Position numbers and translations under genes: made by a program
Assembly: GCA_024275615.1 (NCBI GenBank)
Contig: JAJRYU010000219.1
Span: 1 to 7,238, forward strand
Direction: 5' to 3'
From: Planctomycetota bacterium
Lineage (GTDB): Bacteria > Planctomycetota > GCA-002687715 > DRQF01
Length of the DNA stretch: 7,238 nucleotides
Notes under the pieces: generated by a model
Told to the model about the DNA's origin: nothing
Seen by the model: the letters and a program-made list of their open reading frames with translations, nothing else
Databases searched by the model: none
Shown: positions 1 through 7,148 of the stretch, in pieces
Position numbering within the stretch: the first letter of the stretch is position 1
Layout of the letters: each line of letters starts with the position of its first letter

Positions 1-1
1 C

Positions 2-1375
2 CCAGAATCAAAACCTACCGGGAACGCGCTGCTCTTTGGGGAAATCGCTGGGATTCATCTAACCGACATCTCGTTCAAGGGTGATAGCATTGCTTCAAGA
101 CACTTGCCGATAGGTAGCGGGGGAGCATTCCAAACCAGTATCCCGGCAAAAGAAGGCCGCTACTTCCTGCACCTGGGAAGTTACTACGTTGTCCCCTTGT
201 TCTTGCGGCCAGGCCGCGGCCTGGAAGTGAGAATCTCAATCAACACAGGCAACCTGGACGTAGAATTCAAGGGAAGTGACCAAGAGGCCAATCGGTTTCT
301 GAATCATGAAGGAAAACTGGATTTCGAGGCCAGTGATCAATCCAAGGATATTTTTAGCCTTGACGAGCAGGGCTTCTTGGATGCGATCTCAAAACGGCAG
401 CAAGCCATTGTCAAGCGATTGGCCGATGAGAAAGCATTCAGCGATGACTTCAAGGCGAGACATGTGCGAAACCTTCGATTTGACTATTTCGCTCTTGTCG
501 AGCAGTACACGACCAACAATCCGAAATATGTAGGTAAGACGACCCGCGAAGTCTCCATGGATGTCGCGTCGTACTATCCCGTTATTTCAAGAGCTCTGAA
601 TGGGTTCTACCAGGCCACGCAATTTGACAGCGACGATGACTTCCAGAATTCTCCGAGCTTTCGCAGTTTGGCCGGCAATTACATTAGGCGCCAAGCGATG
701 AAGGCGATTGGGGGCTGGAAGCACTACTCGGAAAAATTCCTGATGGCGACGGTGGACCAGATCGAAAAATTCAAAGAGAGAAAGATCCGTGATTCGCTTT
801 TGTGGGAGTTTCCGTTGCAAGGGCTGCATTCCGCAAACCCAGAGTTCAAGCTGATTTACCATCGAACGATCGGCTTGATCAGCAGTGAGTCGATCAAGGG
901 AAACGTGGAGCGGACGTATCGCGACTTGATCGCTCTTGCTCCAGGCAGCCCAGCACCCATCTTCTCTCTCATGGACTATGATGGCAAGAGTGTTTCGCTG
1001 AAAGACTTTATCGGCAAATATGTATATCTTGATATTTGGGGGACGTGGTGCGGTCCATGCGTCAGAGAGGTCCCACATTTGAAGAAGCTAGAACGCCAAT
1101 TTCGCGATAAGAACATCCAATTCGTTAGTATTTCTGTCAACGACTCGCGAGAGGTCTGGAAGAAGTTCATTTCGGAACGCAAGCTGGAGGGCGTACAACT
1201 CCATGAACTCCCAGGGGTTTCGCGGGAGAGTTCGGTTACCAACATGTACAAGGTGGCTGGATACCCCACATTTGTACTGATCGATACAGCGGGAAAGATT
1301 GTTACGATGGAAGCTCCAAGGCCATCCAGCGCGGAGGTCAGCGCCTTCCTCAAGTTGCACCTTTCGGATCGCTAA
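2..1375 (+). CDS. TlpA-family thiol-disulfide oxidoreductase, 5' end missing
   Basis: The frame is open from base 2 to the TAA at 1373-1375, giving 457 visible residues. A TTG at 104 could be taken as the start, but the frame is open and protein-like upstream, so the true start lies outside the window. Numbering visible residues from base 2, about 1-120 form a beta-rich domain like the N-terminal DUF4369-type domain of TlpA proteins ('KEGRYFLHLGSYY', then 'LFLRPGRGLEV'). Residues 120-310 look helical. Residues 313-457 are a thioredoxin fold with the redox motif WCGPC (Cys 350 and Cys 353) and the cis-proline in 'GYPTFVLID' (Pro 422). Family members act outside the cytoplasm, reducing or exchanging disulfides, for example in cytochrome c maturation; the substrate here is unknown. 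The three-part architecture and the 'APRPSS' tail resemble Bacteroidota proteins. Any signal peptide would lie upstream of the window. The family call is confident; the specific role is not. Confidence 0.9.
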   Translation, partial: PESKPTGNALLFGEIAGIHLTDISFKGDSIASRHLPIGSGGAFQTSIPAKEGRYFLHLGSYYVVPLFLRPGRGLEVRISINTGNLDVEFKGSDQEANRFLNHEGKLDFEASDQSKDIFSLDEQGFLDAISKRQQAIVKRLADEKAFSDDFKARHVRNLRFDYFALVEQYTTNNPKYVGKTTREVSMDVASYYPVISRALNGFYQATQFDSDDDFQNSPSFRSLAGNYIRRQAMKAIGGWKHYSEKFLMATVDQIEKFKERKIRDSLLWEFPLQGLHSANPEFKLIYHRTIGLISSESIKGNVERTYRDLIALAPGSPAPIFSLMDYDGKSVSLKDFIGKYVYLDIWGTWCGPCVREVPHLKKLERQFRDKNIQFVSISVNDSREVWKKFISERKLEGVQLHELPGVSRESSVTNMYKVAGYPTFVLIDTAGKIVTMEAPRPSSAEVSAFLKLHLSDR

Positions 1376-1513
1376 CCCTGACCATTCCGAATACTCGAAG
1401 GACGGACCTAATAGAGGTTTATGACCTCAAGATTTTGACGATACAAGGCTACCGAACTTGCGCCAATCGCCAATTCCTCTGACCTCTCGCCCACGAACTT
1501 AGCCAATCATCTT

Positions 1514-2541
1514 GTGAAACTTCTCGTAGCCCTCTGTACCGACCGCCAAGCTCTCGTTCTTGAGAACATTGCTCTTCGCCAACAGCTCATGGTCCTGCAA
1601 CGCAGCGCCAAGAAAGCGAAGTTAGAAGACAGCGACCGCGTCTTCTGGATTCTCCTGTCAAAGATTTGGGATAACGGATCCTGGCGCATCAAGCAAAACA
1701 TGGCGCATCTTTTCAAGACCGTCTCATCTCAGGAGACTCACGCCACCAGGCACGGTACGACGTGGCATGAGAACGTGTTCTTGATCGTGCAACATTGCCC
1801 GCCAATCAGCAATGAAGTCATCGAACTCACTAAGAAGATCTCACTTGAGAACAGAACTTGGGGTTCACCAAGGACTCGAAACGAACAGCGTAAGCTTGGC
1901 CACGAAATCGCCAAGTCCACCGTTGAGACCTACATGGTCAAACACGACGACGATGATCGTGCGCCAAACTTGGAGAACTTTCATCGAGAATCACGTGGAC
2001 GTTGGCGCTGCTTGTGATTTCTTCACCGTTCCCAGTTTGACATTCAAAGTGTTGTACGTCTTCGTGGCCATGTCCCATGGTCGTCGAAAGATCGTACACT
2101 TCAACGTCACTCAGAATCCAACTGCTGAATGCACGGCTCAGCAGATGCTCGAGGCTCTCCCAAGTGGCGAAGAATCGCCTTTTTCTGCATCGTGATCGTG
2201 ATGCCATCTGTGGTGAAGTCTTCCGAAAGAAGCTGAAAGCGCTTGGCATCGAGGAAGTTATCAGTGCGCCCAAAAAGTCCTTTGCAAAATGCGTACTGCG
2301 AACGCATCTTTGGCACCCTGATAAGAGAATGCACCAACCACATCATCTCGCTCGGTGAGCGTCACCTCATGCGCATCCTGCGTGATTACGGTGACTCGTA
2401 TTACACACCAGCAGGTGCCACTTATCTTTGGATGGCGACGCTCCCATCCATCGGCCAACAGAATCAGCTGGTGACATCGTGACCATGCCAGTTCTGGGTG
2501 GGTTCCACCACTGCAACCACCGGGCATGTAGACGGTTGCAA
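1514..2541 (+). pseudogene. Decayed DDE (rve/integrase-core) transposase
   Basis: This is a broken transposase of the single-protein type that opens with 'LVLENIALRQQL' and has an integrase (rve) core. Segments follow each other in different frames: 1514 to about 1955 (N-terminal region, then 'SLENRTWGSPR' and 'STVETYMV'); about 1956-2180 ('QTWRTFIENH', 'DFFTVP', 'VLYVFVAMSH', 'RKIVHFNVT'); about 2180-2275 ('HRDRDAICGEVF', 'LGIEEVISAP'); 2273 to about 2405 ('SPLQNAYCERIFGTL', 'ERHLMRILRDY'); and about 2410-2541 ('HLSLDGDAPIHRP', 'VLGGFHH'). The three catalytic acids survive in three different frames: Asp at 2016-2018, Asp at 2194-2196 and Glu at 2300-2302. The second and third shifts each fit one extra base in a T5 (2180-2184) or A5 (2272-2276) run. 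The helix-turn-helix part at about 1690-1800 is eroded beyond easy alignment. The GTG at 1514 is a guess at the start; the frame is open back to 1439. I found no convincing terminal inverted repeats. The protein cannot be made in one piece, so it is a pseudogene unless the homopolymer shifts are assembly errors. Confidence 0.88.
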
Positions 2542-2565
2542 AGACCTGTACTTTTTCGGCTGTTA

Positions 2566-2718
2566 GCACGCAAAATAGCCGACTTCGTCGATCACCAATA
2601 GGTCTGGCCTGGTGTAAGTCTTCAGCCTTCTCGCCAAGGCACTGGTGGAATCGCAGGATCCAAGATTGGTGAGCATTTCACTTACGGCAGTGAATCGCAC
2701 CGTATGTCCGACGTGGGC
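2566..2718 (-). pseudogene. istB: IstB-like IS21 helper ATPase, internal fragment
   Basis: Read on the minus strand from 2718 down to the TAA at 2563-2565, the frame gives 'GHTVRFTAVSEML', then 'ALARRLKTYTRPDLLVIDEV' and 'GY'. This matches the middle of IstB, the AAA+ ATPase that helps the IS21-family transposase IstA. 'LLVIDEVGY' is the Walker B strand with its Asp-Glu pair. IstB is normally about 250 residues, and only about 50 remain here. The Walker A (GxxGxGKT) region is not readable and the C-terminal part after 'GY' is missing. An in-frame TAA at 2719-2721 separates it from the upstream propeller-like reading. No istA sequence is seen. The fragment lies head to head with the end of the rve transposase, and homology stops at about 2574. 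It is certainly non-functional. The family call rests on several consecutive characteristic residues. Confidence 0.8.
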
Positions 2719-3000
2719 TTAGTGGTCGATGGCAATGCCAAGTTCTTGCCCCATGAGATTCAATTTTCTGATGATAGATTGCCCATTGGTAAATTCACTG
2801 GTGACAAAGATCGATTGCTTGTTTGGAGTTAGAAATGGGTGTTTCTCGTTCTTGCTTCCCGGTGGCAACTGGGCAAAGGGGAAGGGTTGTCCAGATGTGA
2901 GATCGATCTGGATAAGGGCAGTGAGGGATTTCATTTTTTCGCTCCATGCTGTGAGTTTGTTCTCCTTTGAAGCGGAAACTGGCCTCTCGTTGTGACCGAT
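2719..3000 (-). pseudogene. Possible WD40-like/PD40 beta-propeller gene fragment
   Basis: The minus-strand frame is open from 3000 to the TAA at 2719-2721, about 93 codons, with a TGA directly upstream at 3001-3003. It reads like one blade of a TolB/PD40-type propeller: 'IQIDLTSGQPFPFAQLPPGS', then 'KHPFLTPNKQSIFVTSEF' and 'NGQSIIRKLNLMGQELG'. The pattern 'HPFLTPNxxxIFVTSE' fits the PD40 consensus (xPxxSPDGxxIxFxS), and the 'DLxxGQ' and 'LNLxGQE' strands lie where a blade would put them. An ATG at 2932-2934 has a GGAG seven bases upstream, but a real protein would need many more blades on both sides, so I treat it as a gene remnant. It runs straight into the IstB fragment at its 3' end. It might instead be chance coding-like sequence. 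Confidence 0.45.
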
Positions 3001-3209
3001 TCATCGAGAAAATGTTGGAGAGGTCCCAAGTTAATCAGCCGTGATGGTTTACAGCCCATCTTGAGCGACGCTTAGCGCCGAGGATTCAGGGATTGAATGT
3101 TTGCTTACGATACGATCGGCACTGCCTTGTTCCTGGCACTTTGAAATACGAATCGAGCAGTTCTGATGCGGTATGAATTATCGGAGAGATTACTCATATG
3201 ATTCTTCTT

Positions 3210-3235
3210 GAATCTGGAGGGATCCTGCAGGATTC
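3210..3235. repeat. Imperfect inverted repeat (hairpin)
   Basis: The arms GAATCTGGAGG and CCTGCAGGATTC flank a GAT loop. They pair as five base pairs, a bulged G, two pairs, one mismatch and three pairs. The inner ATCCTGCAGGAT (3222-3233) is itself a perfect 12-base palindrome. No T-run follows, so it is not a typical intrinsic terminator. It lies about 127 bases before the start codon of the secreted protein gene, where an operator or a leader hairpin could sit. The role is unknown. Confidence 0.4.
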
Positions 3236-3349
3236 TCGGACAAATAGAGCGATAGAGTGCGTTTTTGGAAGCAAAGCTAGTGGAGTTGTCGGCACTATTG
3301 ACGGGTCGTGTCCGATGAGAAACTCTGGCTAACCTTACTGTCAGGTTTG

Positions 3350-3355
3350 AGAGGG
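3350..3355 (+). promoter_or_regulatory. Ribosome binding site that fixes the ATG at 3362
   Basis: AGAGGG lies six bases before the ATG at 3362, a good Shine-Dalgarno match and spacing. The earlier in-frame GTG at 3308 has nothing comparable and would put 18 non-hydrophobic residues before the signal peptide. The site therefore supports 3362 as the start. Confidence 0.7.
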
Positions 3356-3361
3356 AATAAC

Positions 3362-5947
3362 ATGAACAGGTTTTTGTCGGTTGCTGGAGTGTTGGCTCTT
3401 TTTTCCGTGAGTATCGCCGCCCAGGAATTCAAGAAAGTATTTGACGCGCCGTTGGTTTCCATTGGCGAGTACTATCGAATGGACGAATTGGCTGATATGG
3501 ATGGCGATGGCGACCTGGATGCTGTTGGCTGGTGGTGGACCAACACAAATAGGTCATCAGTTGTCGTCTCAATCATTAGCAACGGTTTTCTTGGTTTCAC
3601 AACGAACTCGGCTTCCCTCAGCGTCACTGTACCCTACATCAACGCAGCTCCGGCCACGACTTGGGCTTCCACCATGGCTGACCTAAATAACGACGGGAGA
3701 AAAGAATTCATTCTCGCCATTGGTGGGAAATTTGTTGTGGTTGATCGAGATGCGATTGTCCAGTTCTGGACTTCTCCCAGTTTCTCTGAGACGATTGCGG
3801 CAGCGCGAAATGGCGTTGCCGCCGCAGACTTCGACGGCGATGGAGATATGGATATCGCTGTTTCTGATGACGGCGCACTTCGCTACTATTTGGGAGATGG
3901 GACAGGTAGTTTCTTGCCGGGTCCGGTCATTCCAACAAGCGGGATCCTACGTATCTCCAAGGGCGACATGGACGGAGATGGCATTGAAGATGTCGTTGCC
4001 TTGGGCGCATCAGATATTCGGATCTGGAGTTACTCCGGTGGGATCCCGAGCTTGTACGGCACATGGGTTCATGGAAACCCTCAGCTCGCCGGGAAACCAG
4101 TCCGCCCTTCCATTGGAGACGTTGATGGCGACAACGATTTAGACGTCGTTATCTTCAGCTTCCTAGGGAGTTACGTCTTGTTGCGTGGCGATGGGGCAGG
4201 GAGCTTCGTCGTTGAACCTTCCGGTGTGGGTGGCCCTGCTGATCGCCTTGTCGACATTGATGCTGACGGGGACTTGGATGGTGTGTGTTGTGGTGGAGGC
4301 AGCACAACCTCTTTCGAACAGAACACGATCGATTCGAATTTCTTGATTGCCTACAATGACGGCAATGGCACTTTCGCCAACTCGGTGGCCATGCCCGGAT
4401 TAGGTGCTGATAAGCTAGCGGGCGCGGCAGATGTTGATGGTGATGGCGATCTGGACCTAGTTGGTGGACGTTGTGTTTATTATGCCGATGGTCCGATCAC
4501 CCAGCCCGTGGTCGGTATGGGGCCTGCGGGTGGAGTTGGCCTCGCTGGGGCTTTCGATCTTGATGGCGATTTCGACGCCGATTTGCCGAATAGCGCTCAA
4601 TCCGCCATGTTCAACAGTGCCGCTGGTGGGTTTGTCTCGAAACCATTGGGAGCACAATCCGCACCGGGAACTGTTCTTGGTGAGCAGATCGGGCACGGCG
4701 ATTTTGATGGTGATGGAAACATCGACTTTATCTGTGAGGTGCTTGACGCTTCGAGCCTCTCTTTCATCAATCTGCAGCTGGTCAAAGGGGATGGCAACGG
4801 CCATTTCTCACTTGCTGGCCCTTGCACGCTACCAGGACAGACGTTTACTCATGGCGGCAATACGCCAGCTCATCCGAAGTGGAGTTTCTCTGCTGATGTT
4901 GACGATGACGGCGACATCGATTTTATCGCTGGCAGCGAGGACTACGGTGATGATAGCCGAGTTTGGATCAATGATGGTCTGGGTTTCTTCAGTGCTGGCG
5001 CCGCGGTTGGCCCAGTCACTTCTGTTGCTGATCTTGATCTTGATGGCATGGCAGATTTGCTGTTGAACAATTCCATCGTGCGTTGGGGACTCCCCGGAGC
5101 CAATTGGACCCCGGGTCAGTCATACGGTGTAGCCTTTTCTCTCACGAATTGCACGAAGGACATCGACGGCGATGGGCTCTTGGACATTCTCGTCTATCAG
5201 GGAGCGTCGTCCCTCGCCCTGTGGAACTTGGGCGGTCGAGCCTTCCAAACTTTTCTTGGTCCGGGCCTTGGAGTACATCCTTCAGCCGAAATGCGTTCCT
5301 TCATCGACATAGCTGACATTGATCTTAATGGCACTTTGGACATCATCGCGAGTACCACGGATGGATGGTACATGCCGAGGACTATGTCCATCCGAAAGAA
5401 CGTTTCCTTTGGTGTTGGCAACGCGAGTTGGCAGATAGTGGCACCGCACGTCATGTCGGGGCATTTATTGGTTGACATCGATGGGGACGGAGACTTGGAT
5501 CTTGTAGGCGATCGTATTTACAAGAATCTAACGAAGACCTCGGCTAACAGTGGTATCAAGTTCCAATATGGCGAAGGGGCTGTGGGTGGTGGAGGCTACG
5601 TACCGCGATTGAATGTCGTTGGCGAGTTAGGTGCCGGGGATACTGCAACCATCAAGGTTACAGGGCTTCGGGGAGGTACGTTAATGTACTTCGTTTATGG
5701 CGACACACCTGTCGTCCAGCAGGGCCACCCATTGCCAACACTGACGAATTACACCAATGCCTCGGATGTGTTGCCTTTTGTTGCCGATGGCGTGTTTGGT
5801 GTTCCAGGGGTTGGCACTTGGGACTTGCCCTTCTTAGTCCCGATGAATCTGTCAGGAGCGGTCTATTACCAGCAGATCTACGCCTATGATCCACTGGCTC
5901 CAGGCAACTTCACCTGCAGCGCCGGTTTGGCGATTCTCTACAAGTAA
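3362..5947 (+). CDS. Secreted FG-GAP/VCBS-repeat beta-propeller protein
   Basis: An intact 861-residue exported protein. Residues 1-20 are a signal peptide ('MNRFLSVAGVLALFSVSIAA'), probably cut near residue 19-20. Residues 40-730 carry 14 Asp-rich calcium motifs of the type DxDxDGxxD, starting near residues 45, 107, 156, 202, 253, 298, 357, 399, 447, 512, 557, 600, 652 and 705. Examples are 'DMDGDGDLDAVGWW' and 'DFDGDGDMDIAVSDDG'. Spacing is 42-65 residues, one per blade, as in integrin-type FG-GAP and VCBS repeats. Fourteen blades could make two seven-bladed propellers (inference). Several motifs are degenerate, such as 'DLNNDGRKE' and 'DLDGDFDAD'. Residues from about 734 form a Gly-rich beta module starting 'FQYGEG' and ending 'GLAILYK', which I remember at the ends of secreted planctomycete proteins and which may serve in sorting or anchoring. 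No catalytic domain is visible, so it is likely a calcium-binding adhesion or surface protein with unknown ligand. It appears to be transcribed alone. Confidence 0.92.
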   Translation: MNRFLSVAGVLALFSVSIAAQEFKKVFDAPLVSIGEYYRMDELADMDGDGDLDAVGWWWTNTNRSSVVVSIISNGFLGFTTNSASLSVTVPYINAAPATTWASTMADLNNDGRKEFILAIGGKFVVVDRDAIVQFWTSPSFSETIAAARNGVAAADFDGDGDMDIAVSDDGALRYYLGDGTGSFLPGPVIPTSGILRISKGDMDGDGIEDVVALGASDIRIWSYSGGIPSLYGTWVHGNPQLAGKPVRPSIGDVDGDNDLDVVIFSFLGSYVLLRGDGAGSFVVEPSGVGGPADRLVDIDADGDLDGVCCGGGSTTSFEQNTIDSNFLIAYNDGNGTFANSVAMPGLGADKLAGAADVDGDGDLDLVGGRCVYYADGPITQPVVGMGPAGGVGLAGAFDLDGDFDADLPNSAQSAMFNSAAGGFVSKPLGAQSAPGTVLGEQIGHGDFDGDGNIDFICEVLDASSLSFINLQLVKGDGNGHFSLAGPCTLPGQTFTHGGNTPAHPKWSFSADVDDDGDIDFIAGSEDYGDDSRVWINDGLGFFSAGAAVGPVTSVADLDLDGMADLLLNNSIVRWGLPGANWTPGQSYGVAFSLTNCTKDIDGDGLLDILVYQGASSLALWNLGGRAFQTFLGPGLGVHPSAEMRSFIDIADIDLNGTLDIIASTTDGWYMPRTMSIRKNVSFGVGNASWQIVAPHVMSGHLLVDIDGDGDLDLVGDRIYKNLTKTSANSGIKFQYGEGAVGGGGYVPRLNVVGELGAGDTATIKVTGLRGGTLMYFVYGDTPVVQQGHPLPTLTNYTNASDVLPFVADGVFGVPGVGTWDLPFLVPMNLSGAVYYQQIYAYDPLAPGNFTCSAGLAILYK

Positions 5948-5966
5948 TCCTGGTCACTATTGGCCA

Positions 5967-6186
5967 GTGTGTGGGGGGGCGACGGTATCAATGCAGTCTG
6001 AACCCTTCTTGTGGTGTGCGCGGCATGACTGCCGACTTGGAGGTATCGGTCTTCCCGTGGCCTGACCGCAGGGAGCGAAGTGAAGCGCAAGGTGCGTGCT
6101 GCGACGTGCATGCTGAAGGAAGCATGAATCAAAATGCGAGCCCTGCTGATCACGTAGCATCGAGTAGGCAGATCAAGGTATGCTAA
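5967..6186 (+). ncRNA. Hairpin-rich segment, possible group II intron 5' remnant
   Basis: About 220 bases starting 20 bases after the FG-GAP stop codon are dense in short perfect hairpins. CGGCA/TGCCG closes a TGAC loop at 6021-6034. CGGTC (6047-6051) pairs with GACCG (6064-6068). CATGCT/AGCATG closes a GAAGGA loop at 6109-6126. TGATC (6147-6151) can pair with GATCA (6171-6175). The stretch begins with GTGTG (5967-5971 or 5969-5973), which fits the GUGYG 5' end of group II introns. The run 'GGGAGCGAAGTGAAGCGCAA' looks to me like domain I sequence from such introns, but that is from memory. No domain V and no reverse transcriptase/maturase gene follow, so at most a 5' fragment is present. It could instead be an unrelated structured RNA or a repeat. 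Frames on both strands look like shadows, not proteins. Confidence 0.3.
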
Positions 6187-6289
6187 TGTGCTATTTTTCA
6201 TTCGGCTTCTTTGCTCTGATGCCAACCTTGGGTTTGGCAGGGGGACACGAAGTCGCCAACTCTCTCATCGCTGCGACCTCGGTGGTTGT

Positions 6290-6880
6290 CAAGCGGATCG
6301 GAATTGAAGAAGGGCAAGAGCTTTGTTGCTCTTTGGTGTCCGGATCAAAGCGTTTGGCGCCCCCGCAGGACATTTTTGAGCATTAGGCCTTTCTGGTAAG
6401 AGCTACATTGCAGCGGAGAATTGCCAGTACTTGGGTGGTTACGGAAGAAATCCATACTCCAGCTCGGCCATTAGCTTGAAAAACCTTGGGCTCGCCCATT
6501 CCAAGGACTGCTCCTTTCGTGAACTTGACTACTTCTGATCGATGCCGGCGACAACCAAATCGCCCCAACTTCGAAAGGAACAATCAGTAGTCTCGGTGAT
6601 GCTCTTGCACGATCTCAAACAGCAAATATTGTGGAGCCAAAGTGATAGCGAATAGGGGTGACTACTCTCAGAATCCAGCCTACCTCGACGCAAGGCAAGC
6701 CAATGGCGACCTCGTCCACTCCGTCGTGATCAAATTCGCCAATGCCAACGGGCGCTGATCCCAATTGGCGCAATCGAATTGGCTTACTGAGGACGAATGT
6801 GAAGCACCCGGCGGAGAATCGACAGCGACCCAGTTTTCCACGCTACGGCCTCGATGCCGACGAAAGATCTGCGAAGAAAC
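6290..6880 (-). pseudogene. Decayed FG-GAP-repeat (integrin-alpha-like) gene remnant
   Basis: The minus strand holds pieces of a propeller gene in shifting frames. The clearest is at 6749-6693, 'VGIGEFDHDGVDEVAIGLP', which is an FG-GAP blade motif with the calcium-loop acids; its frame runs from a TAG near 6842-6844 to a TGA at 6615-6617. Further along the strand, at about 6514-6413, 'GAVLGMGEP' is followed by 'NGRAGVWISSVTTQVLAILR', the usual 'GxPxxxxGxVxVxSxxTGxxL' run between blades. The short reading 'GDLVVAGID', one frame away, fits the start of that same blade. Weaker pieces are 'NWVAVDSPPGASHSSSVSQF' on the upstream side (about 6790-6850) and 'GAPNALIRTPKSNKALALLQ' on the downstream side (about 6300-6363). 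Distances of 140-200 bases between pieces fit one blade each. No single frame covers it, so it is dead. The limits are approximate. The best blade is convincing; the outer pieces are suggestive only. Confidence 0.55.
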
Positions 6881-7148
6881 CTATTGCGGCGCGGCCAAGT
6901 TGGTGAGAACAAAATTCGGGAGAATTGGGGGAGAGAAAACCGATCGATCGAAGGTCCAGCTATCGGTTCTACATGAATGCTGAGCGCAAGTAGAGAGGGT
7001 GGAGTTAGAGGATCAGCGCCCGGAAATTCGTAATTGCAACGTATTGCCCGTGCCCTGGGCGCAAGGTTTTGACATCATTCAGCGGCGTGCCAGCCCACGC
7101 GAAAATCGAAAAGAATGGCTGTGAATCCCCTTGACCTCACGGACGACA

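Larger units (their letters stand above)
3001..3361. other. Non-coding gap before the FG-GAP gene
   Basis: I see no gene in this 361-base stretch. The frames are short and show no recognisable motif on either strand. It contains the imperfect hairpin at 3210-3235 and, at its end, the ribosome binding site of the secreted protein gene. A TTGACG at 3298-3303 resembles a -35 box but has no fitting -10 element downstream, so no promoter is called. The promoter of the downstream gene probably lies somewhere in this gap. Confidence 0.5.

Noticed and set aside
1414..1429. GAGGT/ACCTC palindrome with a five-base loop after the TlpA gene, considered as a terminator
   Set aside because: The stem is only five pairs, with no T-run and no extension.
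2180..2280. Programmed frameshifting in the transposase
   Set aside because: IS3-type programmed shifting uses one -1 site between two frames. Here several +1 shifts and one -1 shift are spread through the catalytic core, which is decay.
3298..3326. TTGACG as a -35 box before the FG-GAP gene
   Set aside because: The hexamer 17 bases on (AACTCT) is no -10 match, and nearby spacings are no better.
3308..3361. Upstream GTG start for the FG-GAP protein, adding 18 residues
   Set aside because: It has no ribosome binding site and would bury the signal peptide behind polar residues; the ATG at 3362 has AGAGGG at the right spacing.
3494..5500. Tandem DNA repeat made of the Asp-rich motifs
   Set aside because: Similarity is at the protein level; codons differ between copies and spacing varies from 126 to 195 bases, so it is not a DNA repeat array.
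5938..6225. Minus-strand 95-codon frame under the end of the FG-GAP gene and the hairpin region
   Set aside because: Composition and lack of motifs suggest a shadow of structured sequence; overlapping frames there are equally long.
6180..6386. Plus-strand 68-codon frame
   Set aside because: It has no recognisable motif and lies opposite blade-like minus-strand readings.
7069..7097. Perfect TTGACA as a -35 box for the gene at 7149
   Set aside because: No TATAAT-like sequence lies 15-19 bases downstream; chance occurrence is likely.
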